From: a candidate division FCPU426 bacterium
GTDB taxonomy: Bacteria; Oederibacteriota; Muellerivitia; Muellerivitales; Muellerivitaceae
Reading direction: 5' to 3'
Length of the DNA: 35,540 nucleotides
Assembly: GCA_023249615.1 (NCBI GenBank)
Contig: JAHFCG010000012.1
Location: 1-35,540, forward strand
Below the pieces are notes generated by a model. That model was not told where the DNA came from. It saw only the letters and a program-made list of their open reading frames with translations, and ran no database searches. The position numbers and the translations under genes were made by a program. Of the stretch, positions 15,612 through 23,908 are shown in pieces. The stretch's first letter is position 1. Every line of letters begins with the position of its first letter.

Positions 15612-15740
15612 GTTCACCGCGGAGACGCAGAGCCGCGGAGAAAAGCTTTTAATTCTTCGATAAACCTAAGGCCGAAAACATGGGAAAACCGAGGTTTGGA
15701 ATTGTTTCATTTTGCGTCTCCGCGTCTTAGCGGTAAAAGT
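15612..15740. repeat. Inverted array of 8-nt CGCGGAGA units
   Basis: The left arm (15612-15640) reads ACCGCGGAGACGCAGAG and a further GCGGAG unit; the right arm (15711-15740) read in reverse gives ACCGCTAAGACGCGGAG. About 70 nt lie between them. The array fills most of the 234-nt gap between two exported-protein genes. Confidence 0.7.
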
Positions 15741-15831
15741 CCGAAAAGTATTATTTTTAATGATTTAATTCAAGAGTTATGGGGTTAAAATGAGGGCCGT
15801 TTTCCACCAATAAAGCCAAGGAGTGTTCGGC

Positions 15832-16755
15832 ATGATGAAACGATATTTGGCGTTCATCCTCTTGTTTGCGACAGCCGGTTTTATATCAGCCCAGGACATG
15901 CCTCCGCTTCCCCCTTTGCCCAACCAAGCGCCCCCGGCTGGTAACACCAATTCAAGCGCGGCTTCCCCCGCACTGCCGCCTTTACCCGACCAACCAGCCG
16001 CCGCAGGTTCACCCGCCTTGCCCCCCCTTCCCGAACAGCAATCGGCACCAGCTTCCTCCTCGCCCGCCTTACCCCCACTTCCGGGCCAAGCCGCTGAACC
16101 AGCGGCCCCTGCCGCTCCAGCCAATAACACCGCTCCTGCTTTGCCTCCGCTTCCAGGTCAACCAGCCGCTCCCGCGGCCCCCGCTGATACAACGGCAGCT
16201 CCTGCCGCTCCAGCGGCATCCGGCTCCACTGAAGCCGCGCCGGACAAGCCTGCTGAAACCGCCCCTCCCAAAAAGGACAAAGAAGAAAGACCCTGGGAAA
16301 AAACCAAATGGCGTCCCAATGTTATTTTCGGCGGTTGGGTAAAGGCCAAAGGCGGCAACGAGTCTTCCCGCATCGCATGGGCCTCCCAGGAAGTTTTGAA
16401 CGCGCTTCTTTTCAAGGGCTACAAAATCGTCAAACCGGAAGAGGGTAAATATGACGGGCAGGAGAACGCGGGGGGCAACCAGACCCGTAATTTCACCTTT
16501 AAAATCCCCAAATCGAGCGCGACCATGGAAGTGTTCTTAAAGACCTCCGGTAAAAAGGTTTGGATGAGGGTGGGGCCGGCAGAACCGCCCCCCTTTTCAG
16601 TAAAATCGATCGCACAGGTTCAAAAACAAAGGGATTCCAATCTAAAAGCCCTGCATTTGATCCAGAAAAAATTCGGGCGAAGGCTGTCGGCGCATCACAT
16701 TGTCAAATCTTTTGAGGCGCCCTACCGCTTCAACAAGGAATCGGCGGACGAATAA
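15832..16755 (+). CDS. Exported Pro/Ala-rich protein with LPPLPxQ repeats and a novel C-terminal domain
   Basis: 307 residues from the ATG at 15832; AAGGAG lies nine bases upstream, which rules out the in-frame GTG at 15823. After a signal peptide (MMKRYLAFILLFATAGFISAQ) comes a low-complexity region (about 22-145) with five copies of LPPLPxQ (x is N, D, E, G, G) set in Ala/Pro-rich spacers. It resembles periplasm- or wall-spanning linkers. The last ~150 residues form a basic globular domain (KWRPNVIFGGWVKAKGG, then ALLFKGYKIVKPEEGKYDG, then FTFKIPKSSATMEVFLKT) that I cannot assign. Anchoring in or spanning the envelope is inference. Confidence 0.65.
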   Translation: MMKRYLAFILLFATAGFISAQDMPPLPPLPNQAPPAGNTNSSAASPALPPLPDQPAAAGSPALPPLPEQQSAPASSSPALPPLPGQAAEPAAPAAPANNTAPALPPLPGQPAAPAAPADTTAAPAAPAASGSTEAAPDKPAETAPPKKDKEERPWEKTKWRPNVIFGGWVKAKGGNESSRIAWASQEVLNALLFKGYKIVKPEEGKYDGQENAGGNQTRNFTFKIPKSSATMEVFLKTSGKKVWMRVGPAEPPPFSVKSIAQVQKQRDSNLKALHLIQKKFGRRLSAHHIVKSFEAPYRFNKESADE

Positions 16756-16772
16756 TTTGAGGGTTTTGTCCC

Positions 16773-16895
16773 TTGTTTAAATTTTCTTATTTTCTGATCG
16801 GTTTCGGCATTCTGTGTTGGATTTTCGCCTTGATCCGTACTTACTATTTGATCTGGAAGTTGAAAAAAGAACGAGAAGGCGGAAGAAAATTTTAA
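16773..16895 (+). CDS. Possible 40-residue single-span membrane protein
   Basis: From TTG at 16773, with GAGGG about eight bases upstream, a frame of 40 codons encodes one hydrophobic segment (FLIGFGILCWIFALI) followed by a strongly basic tail (KLKKEREGGRKF). That is the standard inside-C small membrane protein pattern. It begins 18 nt after the stop of the LPPLPxQ protein and could be cotranscribed. The non-ATG start and small size leave it unproven. Confidence 0.4.
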   Translation: MFKFSYFLIGFGILCWIFALIRTYYLIWKLKKEREGGRKF

Positions 16896-16903
16896 ATTTT
16901 TAG

Positions 16904-16949
16904 TTTTGAATTTTGAATTCAAAACACCCGTCATTCAAAATTCAGAATA
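16904..16949. repeat. AT-rich inverted heptads (TTTTGAA units)
   Basis: Two TTTTGAA units on the left face TTCAAAA and TTCAGAA on the right, separated by about 14 nt. The array ends roughly 20 nt before the ribosome-binding site of the next gene. Confidence 0.5.
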
Positions 16950-16979
16950 AAAATTAAATTGTCCCTTTGGAGGTTGTTT

Positions 16980-17453
16980 ATGTCGACCAGACGCGAAGCC
17001 GCAACTGCGGATTTTTTAAGAGAGGTCAGTCTCTTTGACGGCATGCAGGACAAAACCCTCACCCAGATTTTCAAGCTTGGAAGCGTCCAAAATTTCAAGG
17101 CGGGAGAATCGATCATCCAGGAAGGACAAACAGGGGGGAACCTTCATATCATGATCAACGGCCGGGCCGAGGTTTCCAAAACCGGCAAGGAACCCGGGGA
17201 AAAAAAGTATCTCGCGGACCTGAATCGTGGGTCCATTTTCGGTGAAATGAGCGTTTTTGATAATGCCCCTTATTCCGCCAACGTCAACGCGAAGGAAGAT
17301 TGCTCGGTTCACGTTATTAAGGGCGAGGATTTCAAAAAGTTTCTCAAAAAGAACCCGGATGTGGCTTATGAGGTTTTTTGCACCTTAATCAGCCTGATCT
17401 CCAGCCGGCTCCGCAGAACAAACCTTGCTTTTTCCTTACTCGAGTTCAATTAA
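16980..17453 (+). CDS. Single-domain cyclic-nucleotide-binding-fold protein
   Basis: 157 residues from ATG at 16980, chosen because GGAGG lies six bases before it; a TTG at 16959 is also in frame. It is one cNMP-binding (CRP-like) domain without a DNA-binding helix-turn-helix: LFDGMQDKTLTQIFKLG, then AGESIIQEGQTGGNLHIMINGRAEV, then the cassette FGEMSVFDNAPYSANV and a C-terminal helix (FCTLISLISSRLRRTN). The cassette keeps the Gly-Glu that contacts the ribose but has Tyr where the phosphate-binding Arg normally sits, so cAMP or cGMP binding is doubtful. Such stand-alone domains often regulate partner proteins. An inverted heptad array follows. Confidence 0.82.
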   Translation: MSTRREAATADFLREVSLFDGMQDKTLTQIFKLGSVQNFKAGESIIQEGQTGGNLHIMINGRAEVSKTGKEPGEKKYLADLNRGSIFGEMSVFDNAPYSANVNAKEDCSVHVIKGEDFKKFLKKNPDVAYEVFCTLISLISSRLRRTNLAFSLLEFN

Positions 17454-17456
17454 AAC

Positions 17457-17539
17457 CAGGGGCAAGGGTTAAGGGTAAGGGTTCAAGTTTTCACAAAAAC
17501 CTAATTTGGAACCCCGAACCTTGCACCTTGAACCTGGCC
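17457..17539. repeat. Inverted heptad array (GGGTTAA / AGGTTCA units)
   Basis: The left arm has GGGGCAA, GGGTTAA, GGGTAA and GGGTTCAA units. The right arm in reverse complement has AGGTTCA, AGGTGCA, AGGTTCG and GGGTTCC. The two arms can pair imperfectly across a ~20-nt spacer. Confidence 0.6.
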
Positions 17540-17572
17540 TCAAATACCCCCTATTTAGTAGGTCGAAAGCCC

Positions 17573-17602
17573 TTGCACACCTACCCCTAGTAATGGTAAA
17601 GT
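17573..17602 (+). promoter_or_regulatory. Weak candidate promoter for smc
   Basis: TTGCAC (17573-17578) and TAAAGT (17597-17602) are separated by 18 bases and lie about 75 nt before the smc start. Both boxes deviate from consensus, so this is tentative. Confidence 0.3.
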
Positions 17603-17677
17603 CTCAATAAGAACTGAGCCAAAACCACCCTTTTCCCTCACCTCTCCGGCCTTTTACCCCATTTTTCGGAGAAACGT

Positions 17678-20600
17678 TTGTTCCTCAAGAAGCTCGAAAT
17701 CCACGGTTTTAAGTCCTTCGCCGACAAAACCGAACTCTTCTTTGAACCAGGTATCACCGCCGTTGTCGGACCTAACGGTTGCGGCAAGACCAACGTCGCT
17801 GACAGTGTCCGCTGGGTCATGGGAGAGCAATCCGCCAAGGGTTTAAGAGCTTCCGAAATGACCGATGTCATTTTCAACGGGACCGACAGCCGGAAACCTT
17901 CGGCGATGTCGGAGGTAACCCTCACGCTTTCCAACGAAGATAAAACCATCCCCCTCGAGTTTAACGAAATTTCCATTACCCGCCGGGTTTACCGTTCGGG
18001 CGAATCCGAATATCTCATCAACAAAACCATTGCCCGTTTAAAAGACGTCCGTGAACTATTCATGGGAACCGGGCTGGGCATCAGCGCTTATTCCGTCATG
18101 GCGCAGGGTCAAATGGATCAGATCGTTACCTCGAAACCGGTTGAACGCCGGGCTATTTTTGAGGAAGCCGCAGGGATAACCCGTTACAAGGCCCGCAAGG
18201 TCGAGGCGCTCCGCAAGCTGGAGGCCACCGAACAAAACCTGGTCCGCATTTCCGACATCGTGGCTGAAATCAAACGCCAAATTTCCTCCCTTGAGCGCCA
18301 GGCGAAACAGGCGGAAAAATACCGCCAGTTCAAGGAGGAGTTGGGAAAACTCCAAATCCAGATCCATCTGGATAAGGCCGTCAAGCTGAAGAACAAATTG
18401 AAGGAACTGCATCACAAGATGCACCAGGTCAAGGAACGTCTGGATTCCGCGCAGGGTGATACCCACAAAGTGGAACAGGAAGAGAAAAACCAAAGAACCC
18501 AGTTGACTGCCATTGAAGAGGAGCTGGCCGAGGTTCGCGAACAGGCCTACAAGGTGAGCAGCGAGGTGGAAATCACCCAAGGCCGGATGGAAGGCACCAA
18601 ACGCCACAAGACGATGCTGGTCGACCAAAAACAGCGTAATGAACAACAGGTGGCGGAGGGTTTAAGCCGGATTGAGCATTTGAAAGTCTGGGTGGCCGAG
18701 CGGCTTCAATTGTTGAAAAACAAGGAAAGCCAAAAACGGGAAAAAGACGCCCTGAAGGTTGAACTTGATTCAAAATTATCCGCCGTGGACGGTGATTTGT
18801 CCGCCAAGCGCCTCGACCTTGAAAGCAAGAATGTCGCCGCGATGGACTTGGTGACCGAAACAGCCCAGATGAAGGCGGAACTGGAATCGCTCCGGTCGCA
18901 GGATGAGGAAACCTCCCGCAGAGTGATGGATTTAACGGCCCAGGTGGAAAGGCTCCGGGGGGAAATGGTCCGGGCCGAGGAACGTTTGGGCGGGATTCAA
19001 ACCGAAAAAAGAAACGTCCAATCAGAAGAAGTTCAGGTGGACGAAAATATCCTCAAGGCTCAAAGCGAGCTTTCCGGCCACGAAAATCAAATCGAGGAAA
19101 ACAACCGGTCGATTAAACAGCTCAACAACAGCTACTCGGAGGTTCGGTCCCGCTTCGCCGTTCTGGAGGAACTTCAAAACAAACTGACCGGATATGACTC
19201 CGGCGTCAAGGCGGTTCTCCTGGCCCGTCAAACCGAGCCCCTGATGTGGCAGGAAGTTTTAGGGGTTGTCGCGGATTTGATTACGGTGGATCAAGCCCAC
19301 GAAAACGCCGTTGAGGCCCTCCTGGGAAGCCAGCTTCAATCCTTGGTGGTCCAATCCCGGAGCATGGCCCATAAGGTCATCACCTACCTGAAGGATGAGG
19401 GTCTGGGAAAAGTTTCCCTTTTTGTCCTGGAAGATTTAATCAACCTCGAACGACTTGGCTTTCCGGAACAAGTGTTGACCGAACAGGGCGTAGAGGCCTC
19501 TGTACTTTCGCTTTTGAAATATGAAGCCAAGATCGAGCCGATCGTTCGTTTTCTTTTTGAGCAGGATCTTTTTGTCCAGAATTGGGAAACGGCGGAACGT
19601 TTGACTCCCCTTTTTCCCCGAGCCCGCTTTGTGACCAGGGAAGGGGACCGGGTCGGACCTTTGGGCTTCCAAAAAGCCGGGTCGGTTTCCTCGGGAGTTT
19701 CCCTGCTGGGACGCCACCGTGAAATGACCGAGCTTTCCGAAAGCATTCAAAAACTCGAAAACCAGATTCACCTGGCCGAAACCGCGTTAAGTGAGAGCAA
19801 GAAAAGACGCAAAGACACGGAAGACCAGATTCTCGCTTCCGAAACCCGCCGCCACCAATTGAAAATCCGCCTCGCGGAAATGGAAAAAGAAATCACCCAG
19901 CTGGATGAAACACTGGCCCGCCTGAAAAACGAGGTATCAGTGGAAGAGAAGGAAAAAGCCACCCTGGAGGAACATTGGAACGCCGATAAAAACCGTATTG
20001 AGGAATTGGTCCGTCTGCTGTCGCAAAAAGAACAGGCCCACTATGTGACCCAGGAAGAAATCACCGAGGCCCGCAGGCATATCCAGTATCTCCAGGCGCA
20101 AAAAGAGGAATTGTCCAAACGAATCATGCAGGTCGATTTGGAATTGTCGGCGCTGGATGAGGTCGCGGCCCGGTCGAAGGAAGAAGCTGAACGCTACCAA
20201 ACCGAACAGGACCAGTTAACCCAATCGGTGGCCCAAAAACGCGAGGAAAACCAGCAGTTGGATCTGCAGGAAAACCAGCTTTCCCTTGATTTAACCGACC
20301 TGGAAAAGAGGGTCGGAGGGTTGTCCGAAACCAAGGGCGAGGCCGATGAAAAGGTGAAACTCATCGTTGAAAAACGGGAGAAAATCGCAGCTGAAACGGA
20401 GGACCGTTCTGAAAAAGTCAGGCAAGCCCGCTCGAAATTCGACGAAATTCAACGCGATCACCACTCCTACGAAGTCCAGGAAGCCCAGTTTAATGTCGAG
20501 ATCCGCAATATCGAGGAGAAACTCCAGGTGGAATACCGGGTTGACCTGGATAACGCTCCCGTCGCCGCGGAGAAGGATTTTGACGGCGAGGCCGCCGAAA

Positions 20601-21259
20601 AGGAATGCATCGAACTGAGAGCCAAGATTGAGCGTCTCGGTTTGGTTAACATGGTCGCCGTCGAGGAATACGACGAATTGTCCCAGCGTTTTGAGTTCCT
20701 TTCGGGCCAGAGGGAAGACCTTTTGAAGGCGAAGGACGATCTCCAAAAGGCCATCAACAAGATCAACATGACCTCGAAGGAACTATTTACCTCCACGTTC
20801 GCCACAGTCCAGGAAAACTTCAAGGACACCTTCCAAAGGCTTTTTGAGGGCGGCCGGGCGGAGCTCATTTTGATCGATGAGGGGGACGTGCTGGAATCGG
20901 GTATTGAGATTGTGGCAAGGCCCCCGGGCAAACGCCTCCAGTCGGTTTCGCTTTTGTCGGGCGGGGAAAAGGCCCTGACGGCTATCGCCTTGTTGTTCGC
21001 CCTTTTCATGGTGAAACCCAGCCCCTTCTGCCTGCTCGATGAAATTGACGCCCCGCTCGATGATGTCAACGTGGGAAGGTTTATCCACCTGCTCCGGGAA
21101 TTCAGCAAGAAAACCCAGTTCATCATGATCACCCACAGCAAGATCAGCATGGAAACGGCCGATGTCATGTACGGCGTCACCATGCAGGAATCAGGGGTCT
21201 CGAAGATTATTTCCACAAAGTTCAAAGAAAACACGCCGGAAGAATCCTCCGTTTCTTGA
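17678..21259 (+). CDS. smc: Chromosome segregation protein SMC
   Basis: 1193 residues, normal for bacterial SMC. Walker A is GPNGCGKT at 31-38 (Thr replaces the common Ser). Then follow the conserved RRVYRSGESEYLIN and MGTGLGISAYSVMAQGQMDQI segments, a long coiled coil, a hinge domain around residues 500-640 (YDSGVKAVLLARQTEPLMWQ, LGVVADLITVDQAHENAVEA), a second coiled coil and the head with the ABC signature LLSGGEKALTAIALLFALF and Walker B PFCLLDEIDAPLDDVNVGRF. SMC loops and compacts the chromosome with ScpA/ScpB. It starts with TTG at 17678 behind CGGAGAAA. Its TGA overlaps the start of the next gene (TTGA), indicating translational coupling. scpA and scpB are not here. Confidence 0.97.
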   Translation: MFLKKLEIHGFKSFADKTELFFEPGITAVVGPNGCGKTNVADSVRWVMGEQSAKGLRASEMTDVIFNGTDSRKPSAMSEVTLTLSNEDKTIPLEFNEISITRRVYRSGESEYLINKTIARLKDVRELFMGTGLGISAYSVMAQGQMDQIVTSKPVERRAIFEEAAGITRYKARKVEALRKLEATEQNLVRISDIVAEIKRQISSLERQAKQAEKYRQFKEELGKLQIQIHLDKAVKLKNKLKELHHKMHQVKERLDSAQGDTHKVEQEEKNQRTQLTAIEEELAEVREQAYKVSSEVEITQGRMEGTKRHKTMLVDQKQRNEQQVAEGLSRIEHLKVWVAERLQLLKNKESQKREKDALKVELDSKLSAVDGDLSAKRLDLESKNVAAMDLVTETAQMKAELESLRSQDEETSRRVMDLTAQVERLRGEMVRAEERLGGIQTEKRNVQSEEVQVDENILKAQSELSGHENQIEENNRSIKQLNNSYSEVRSRFAVLEELQNKLTGYDSGVKAVLLARQTEPLMWQEVLGVVADLITVDQAHENAVEALLGSQLQSLVVQSRSMAHKVITYLKDEGLGKVSLFVLEDLINLERLGFPEQVLTEQGVEASVLSLLKYEAKIEPIVRFLFEQDLFVQNWETAERLTPLFPRARFVTREGDRVGPLGFQKAGSVSSGVSLLGRHREMTELSESIQKLENQIHLAETALSESKKRRKDTEDQILASETRRHQLKIRLAEMEKEITQLDETLARLKNEVSVEEKEKATLEEHWNADKNRIEELVRLLSQKEQAHYVTQEEITEARRHIQYLQAQKEELSKRIMQVDLELSALDEVAARSKEEAERYQTEQDQLTQSVAQKREENQQLDLQENQLSLDLTDLEKRVGGLSETKGEADEKVKLIVEKREKIAAETEDRSEKVRQARSKFDEIQRDHHSYEVQEAQFNVEIRNIEEKLQVEYRVDLDNAPVAAEKDFDGEAAEKECIELRAKIERLGLVNMVAVEEYDELSQRFEFLSGQREDLLKAKDDLQKAINKINMTSKELFTSTFATVQENFKDTFQRLFEGGRAELILIDEGDVLESGIEIVARPPGKRLQSVSLLSGGEKALTAIALLFALFMVKPSPFCLLDEIDAPLDDVNVGRFIHLLREFSKKTQFIMITHSKISMETADVMYGVTMQESGVSKIISTKFKENTPEESSVS

Positions 21260-22386
21260 GTTCCATCGGTTCTTTCCTTGAAAAAAAAATAAAAAAATTA
21301 TTTTGGACCGCCGTCAGCCCCAAAACCGAAAAAGCCGAGCTTGGACCCCTCCGGCCGGGAAAATCCCTTTCCATTTTGGCCATTCGGCCTGACCGTCTCG
21401 GGGATTTTATCCTTTCCGTTCCCGCGATCCGAATGCTTCAAAAGTCCATGGGCTCCCCATCCAAGCTGACCATTGTCGCGGGCGAAAGAAACGGGGAAGT
21501 CGCTAGATTTTTTTTCCCCGATTCCCGTGTCCTGGTTTTCCGGAAATCAATTCTTCGAAGACTCCCGCTTTTTTTTAGGGTTTGGAGGGGCCGTTACGAC
21601 GCGGCGTTCGATTTTCATTCCTATCCCTTTTCAACCACATCAGCCCTGATCACCCTATGGTCCGGAAGCGTCCGGCGGGTGGGTTTCTGGAATGATGGGG
21701 AGTCCGCGGAGCTGTCCCGGAAAACATTTAATCTTGGGGTTCCTAAGCCAAAGGACGCCCTCCACGAAAAGGATAAAAGCCTTCTTTTGACAAAAAGGTT
21801 GTTCCAAGGAAGGAGCCTTGGGCCCAGCCGTGACTTTTCAATTCCTCCCGTACCGGCGAAGATCAGATCGAAAGTCGCGGTTTTTTACAAAACAGTAAAT
21901 TTGGGGAAGGAAGTTAGGGTGATCGGCCTCCACCCGACACTGCAAAAAGAGGATAACCGCTGGTCTTTGGCAAAATACAGTGAGCTGATCCAAGGATTGG
22001 ACAAAAATCAAAATTTTAAATTCGTTCTTGTCCACGGTAGGGGCGAGGAAGGGGAGTTGAAACGATTTTCGAGGGGGATGGGAACCTTTTCCAATGTCTT
22101 TGCCCTTCCGTCAAGCGATGTTTTATTTATACTGGAGGCCGCAAAAAGATTTGATTTGTTTGTGGGAGGGGACAGCGGGGTGACGCATCTGGCCGCGCTT
22201 GTGACAAGGGTTCTGGCGATCTTTGGGCCCAGCGACCCCAAACGTTGGGGCCCCTTAAACACGGGTCACGGAACGCCGCTCGTCTTGCGGAAAACCGACA
22301 AACTTTGTGATTCGGTTCAAAGCGCCGAAGTGGCGAGGGAAATAAAAAGAATTTTCACCACGAAGTACACGAAGGTCACGAAGTAA
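21256..22386 (+). CDS. Glycosyltransferase family 9 (heptosyltransferase-like)
   Basis: 376 residues from TTG at 21256, overlapping the smc stop. GT9 features are LAIRPDRLGDFILSVPAIRML near the N-terminus and a C-terminal VGGDSGVTHLAALVTRVLAIFGPSDPKRWGPL for the nucleotide-sugar site. The family adds heptose or related sugars to lipid A-core; here it fits outer-membrane glycolipid synthesis, but the donor and acceptor are unknown. It separates smc from ftsY, which are neighbours in many bacteria. The final residues, FTTKYTKVTK, are encoded by the left arm of the inverted array at 22353-22454, so the original C-terminus was probably replaced or extended by the repeat. Confidence 0.88.
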   Translation: MSSIGSFLEKKIKKLFWTAVSPKTEKAELGPLRPGKSLSILAIRPDRLGDFILSVPAIRMLQKSMGSPSKLTIVAGERNGEVARFFFPDSRVLVFRKSILRRLPLFFRVWRGRYDAAFDFHSYPFSTTSALITLWSGSVRRVGFWNDGESAELSRKTFNLGVPKPKDALHEKDKSLLLTKRLFQGRSLGPSRDFSIPPVPAKIRSKVAVFYKTVNLGKEVRVIGLHPTLQKEDNRWSLAKYSELIQGLDKNQNFKFVLVHGRGEEGELKRFSRGMGTFSNVFALPSSDVLFILEAAKRFDLFVGGDSGVTHLAALVTRVLAIFGPSDPKRWGPLNTGHGTPLVLRKTDKLCDSVQSAEVAREIKRIFTTKYTKVTK

Positions 22387-22454
22387 GACGTTTAATTTTT
22401 GGAATGAAATTCTCAATATTCACTTTGTTTACTTTGTACACTTTGTGGTGAAAA
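22353..22454. repeat. Inverted array of 9-nt ACGAAG units overlapping a gene end
   Basis: Left arm 22353-22384 begins TTTTCACCACGAAG and contains three CGAAG units; right arm 22421-22454 contains CTTTG units and ends TGTGGTGAAAA. In plus-strand RNA each CGAAG can pair with CUUUG, the change being absorbed by a G-U wobble, so the stem would be nearly continuous. Confidence 0.75.
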
Positions 22455-22466
22455 CGGGTCATTGAC

Positions 22467-23384
22467 ATGGATTTGTTCGATAAATTCAAACTTGGCCTTC
22501 AAAAGACGGCCCGAAAAATTACCGGCAATCTTGAATCCATTTTAAAAATCACTCCGAGGATATCGGAGGAACTGTTGGGGGAAATGGAAGACCGGCTGGT
22601 GGCCGCGGATACCGGAACCGCCACGGCCCGGGCGATTATTAATGAAGTTCAGGAAAAAATGAAAGGTGGCGAAAAAGTCGATTACGGCGTTCTTACCCGC
22701 CATTTAAGGGAGGCGGTTTTTGAACGGCTTGTAAAGACCCATAAACCCTGGAATCTTTCCACCCCGGCGGTGGTACTTTTGGTGGGGGTCAATGGCGCTG
22801 GAAAAACAACTACCGCCGGAAAATTAGCGGCTCGTTTTTCCTCCGACGGCCGGAAGGTTCTTCTGGCCGCGGCGGATACTTTTCGGGCCGCCGCAGAAGA
22901 ACAGCTGACGGAATGGGCCTCTCGTGCTAAAGTAGAGTTCATCCGGGGCGCCCACGGGGCAGCCCCCTCGGCTGTGGTTTTTGACGCGTTAAAGTCAGGG
23001 CTTTCCCAGGGGATCGACTGTTTCGTGGTTGATACCGCGGGCAGGCTCCACAACCGCCAGAATCTGATGGAAGAACTGAAGAAAATAGTCCGGGTCGCCG
23101 AGAAAGCCGCCCCGGGAATAGTCCAGGAAAAATGGCTGGTGCTTGACGCGAACACGGGGCAAAACGCCATAAATCAGGCGGTTGAATTCCATAAAGAAGT
23201 GGGACTCACCGGAATAGTTTTGACAAAGTTGGATGGAACGGCCAAGGGTGGTATTGTGGTCGCACTCCACGAGCAATTGGGCCTCCCGATCCGTTATTTG
23301 GGGATGGGGGAGGGGTTGGACGATCTCGTTCCTTTTGACTCGAAAATGTTCGCGGAAGCGTTGGTGCCGGATTCTGGGGATTAA
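22467..23384 (+). CDS. ftsY: Signal recognition particle receptor FtsY
   Basis: 305 residues, the short NG form without the long acidic A domain of enterobacteria. The N domain spans about 1-95 (ISEELLGEMEDRLVAADTG). The G domain has GVNGAGKTT (Walker A, from 107), DTFRAAAEEQL, DTAGRLHNRQNLMEEL, the TKLDGTAKGG specificity motif and LGMGEGLDDLVPFD at the C-terminal end. FtsY docks SRP-ribosome complexes at the membrane, and paired GTP hydrolysis with Ffh hands the nascent chain to SecYEG. It is preceded by the inverted array that ends 12 nt before its ATG; the ribosome-binding site is unclear. A STAS gene follows 53 nt later. Confidence 0.96.
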   Translation: MDLFDKFKLGLQKTARKITGNLESILKITPRISEELLGEMEDRLVAADTGTATARAIINEVQEKMKGGEKVDYGVLTRHLREAVFERLVKTHKPWNLSTPAVVLLVGVNGAGKTTTAGKLAARFSSDGRKVLLAAADTFRAAAEEQLTEWASRAKVEFIRGAHGAAPSAVVFDALKSGLSQGIDCFVVDTAGRLHNRQNLMEELKKIVRVAEKAAPGIVQEKWLVLDANTGQNAINQAVEFHKEVGLTGIVLTKLDGTAKGGIVVALHEQLGLPIRYLGMGEGLDDLVPFDSKMFAEALVPDSGD

Positions 23385-23437
23385 AGATTAAAAATCGTTT
23401 AAAATAGTGGTCGATAATTCTTGGAGGAGGGGTTTTC

Positions 23438-23788
23438 ATGGAACGTTTGGTTCTCGCGACACGAGCGGCCATGTCCAATACCGCGGTGACCGTGGTTGAT
23501 ATCGAGGGAGTTTTGGATATCAATACCGTCGGCGAGTTCGAAGCCATCCTTCAGGAACTTTTCAAGAAGAAACAGTATAAAGTCGTCCTCAACATGAAAA
23601 AGCTCACCTACATTTCCAGCGCCGGGTTCGGCGTCCTGATGAGCATCATCAAGGATGTCCGGAAAAACCGGGGGGACATCAAGATCGCCAATGTCAGCTC
23701 GGATATCTACAAGGTGTTCGACCTCCTCGAGCTTCCGGGACTTTTCCACATCCTCAAGACCGAACAAGACGCCATCAGCGAATTCTAA
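23438..23788 (+). CDS. STAS-domain anti-anti-sigma-type protein
   Basis: 116 residues, one STAS domain. The pattern TVVDIEGVLDINTVGEFEAIL, KKQYKVVLNMKKLTYISSAGFGVLMSIIKDVRK and IKIANVSSDIYKVFDLLELPGLFHIL is typical of SpoIIAA/RsbV-like antagonists. The phosphorylation-site serine lies in ISSAGFG. In partner switching, the unphosphorylated form binds a kinase/anti-sigma factor. No RsbW-type kinase or sigma factor is present here. GGAGGAGGGG lies just upstream of ATG 23438, a very strong ribosome-binding site, suggesting high translation. Confidence 0.9.
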   Translation: MERLVLATRAAMSNTAVTVVDIEGVLDINTVGEFEAILQELFKKKQYKVVLNMKKLTYISSAGFGVLMSIIKDVRKNRGDIKIANVSSDIYKVFDLLELPGLFHILKTEQDAISEF

Positions 23789-23804
23789 ATTAACCAAACC
23801 CCGA

Positions 23805-23908
23805 TTAGCCACCGATGAATACCGATTAACTCCGATTTTATAAAAATCTTTATTCCCTTAAATCTGGCGAGGTTTCATCAATGTTCATCAGTGTTCATCG
23901 GTGGCTAA
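23805..23908. repeat. Inverted array of ~10-nt GATGAACACT units overlapping the nucleotidase start
   Basis: Left arm TTAGCCACCGATGAA (23805-23819) then weaker units; right arm 23875-23908 with TTCATCA units ends TTCATCGGTGGCTAA, a 15-base exact inverted match. The right arm contains the ATG of the nucleotidase at 23881. Confidence 0.75.

Noticed and set aside
20467-21234. Long open frames opposite smc
   Set aside because: smc codons carry strong, conserved domains on the plus strand; the opposite frames have no motifs or ribosome-binding sites.
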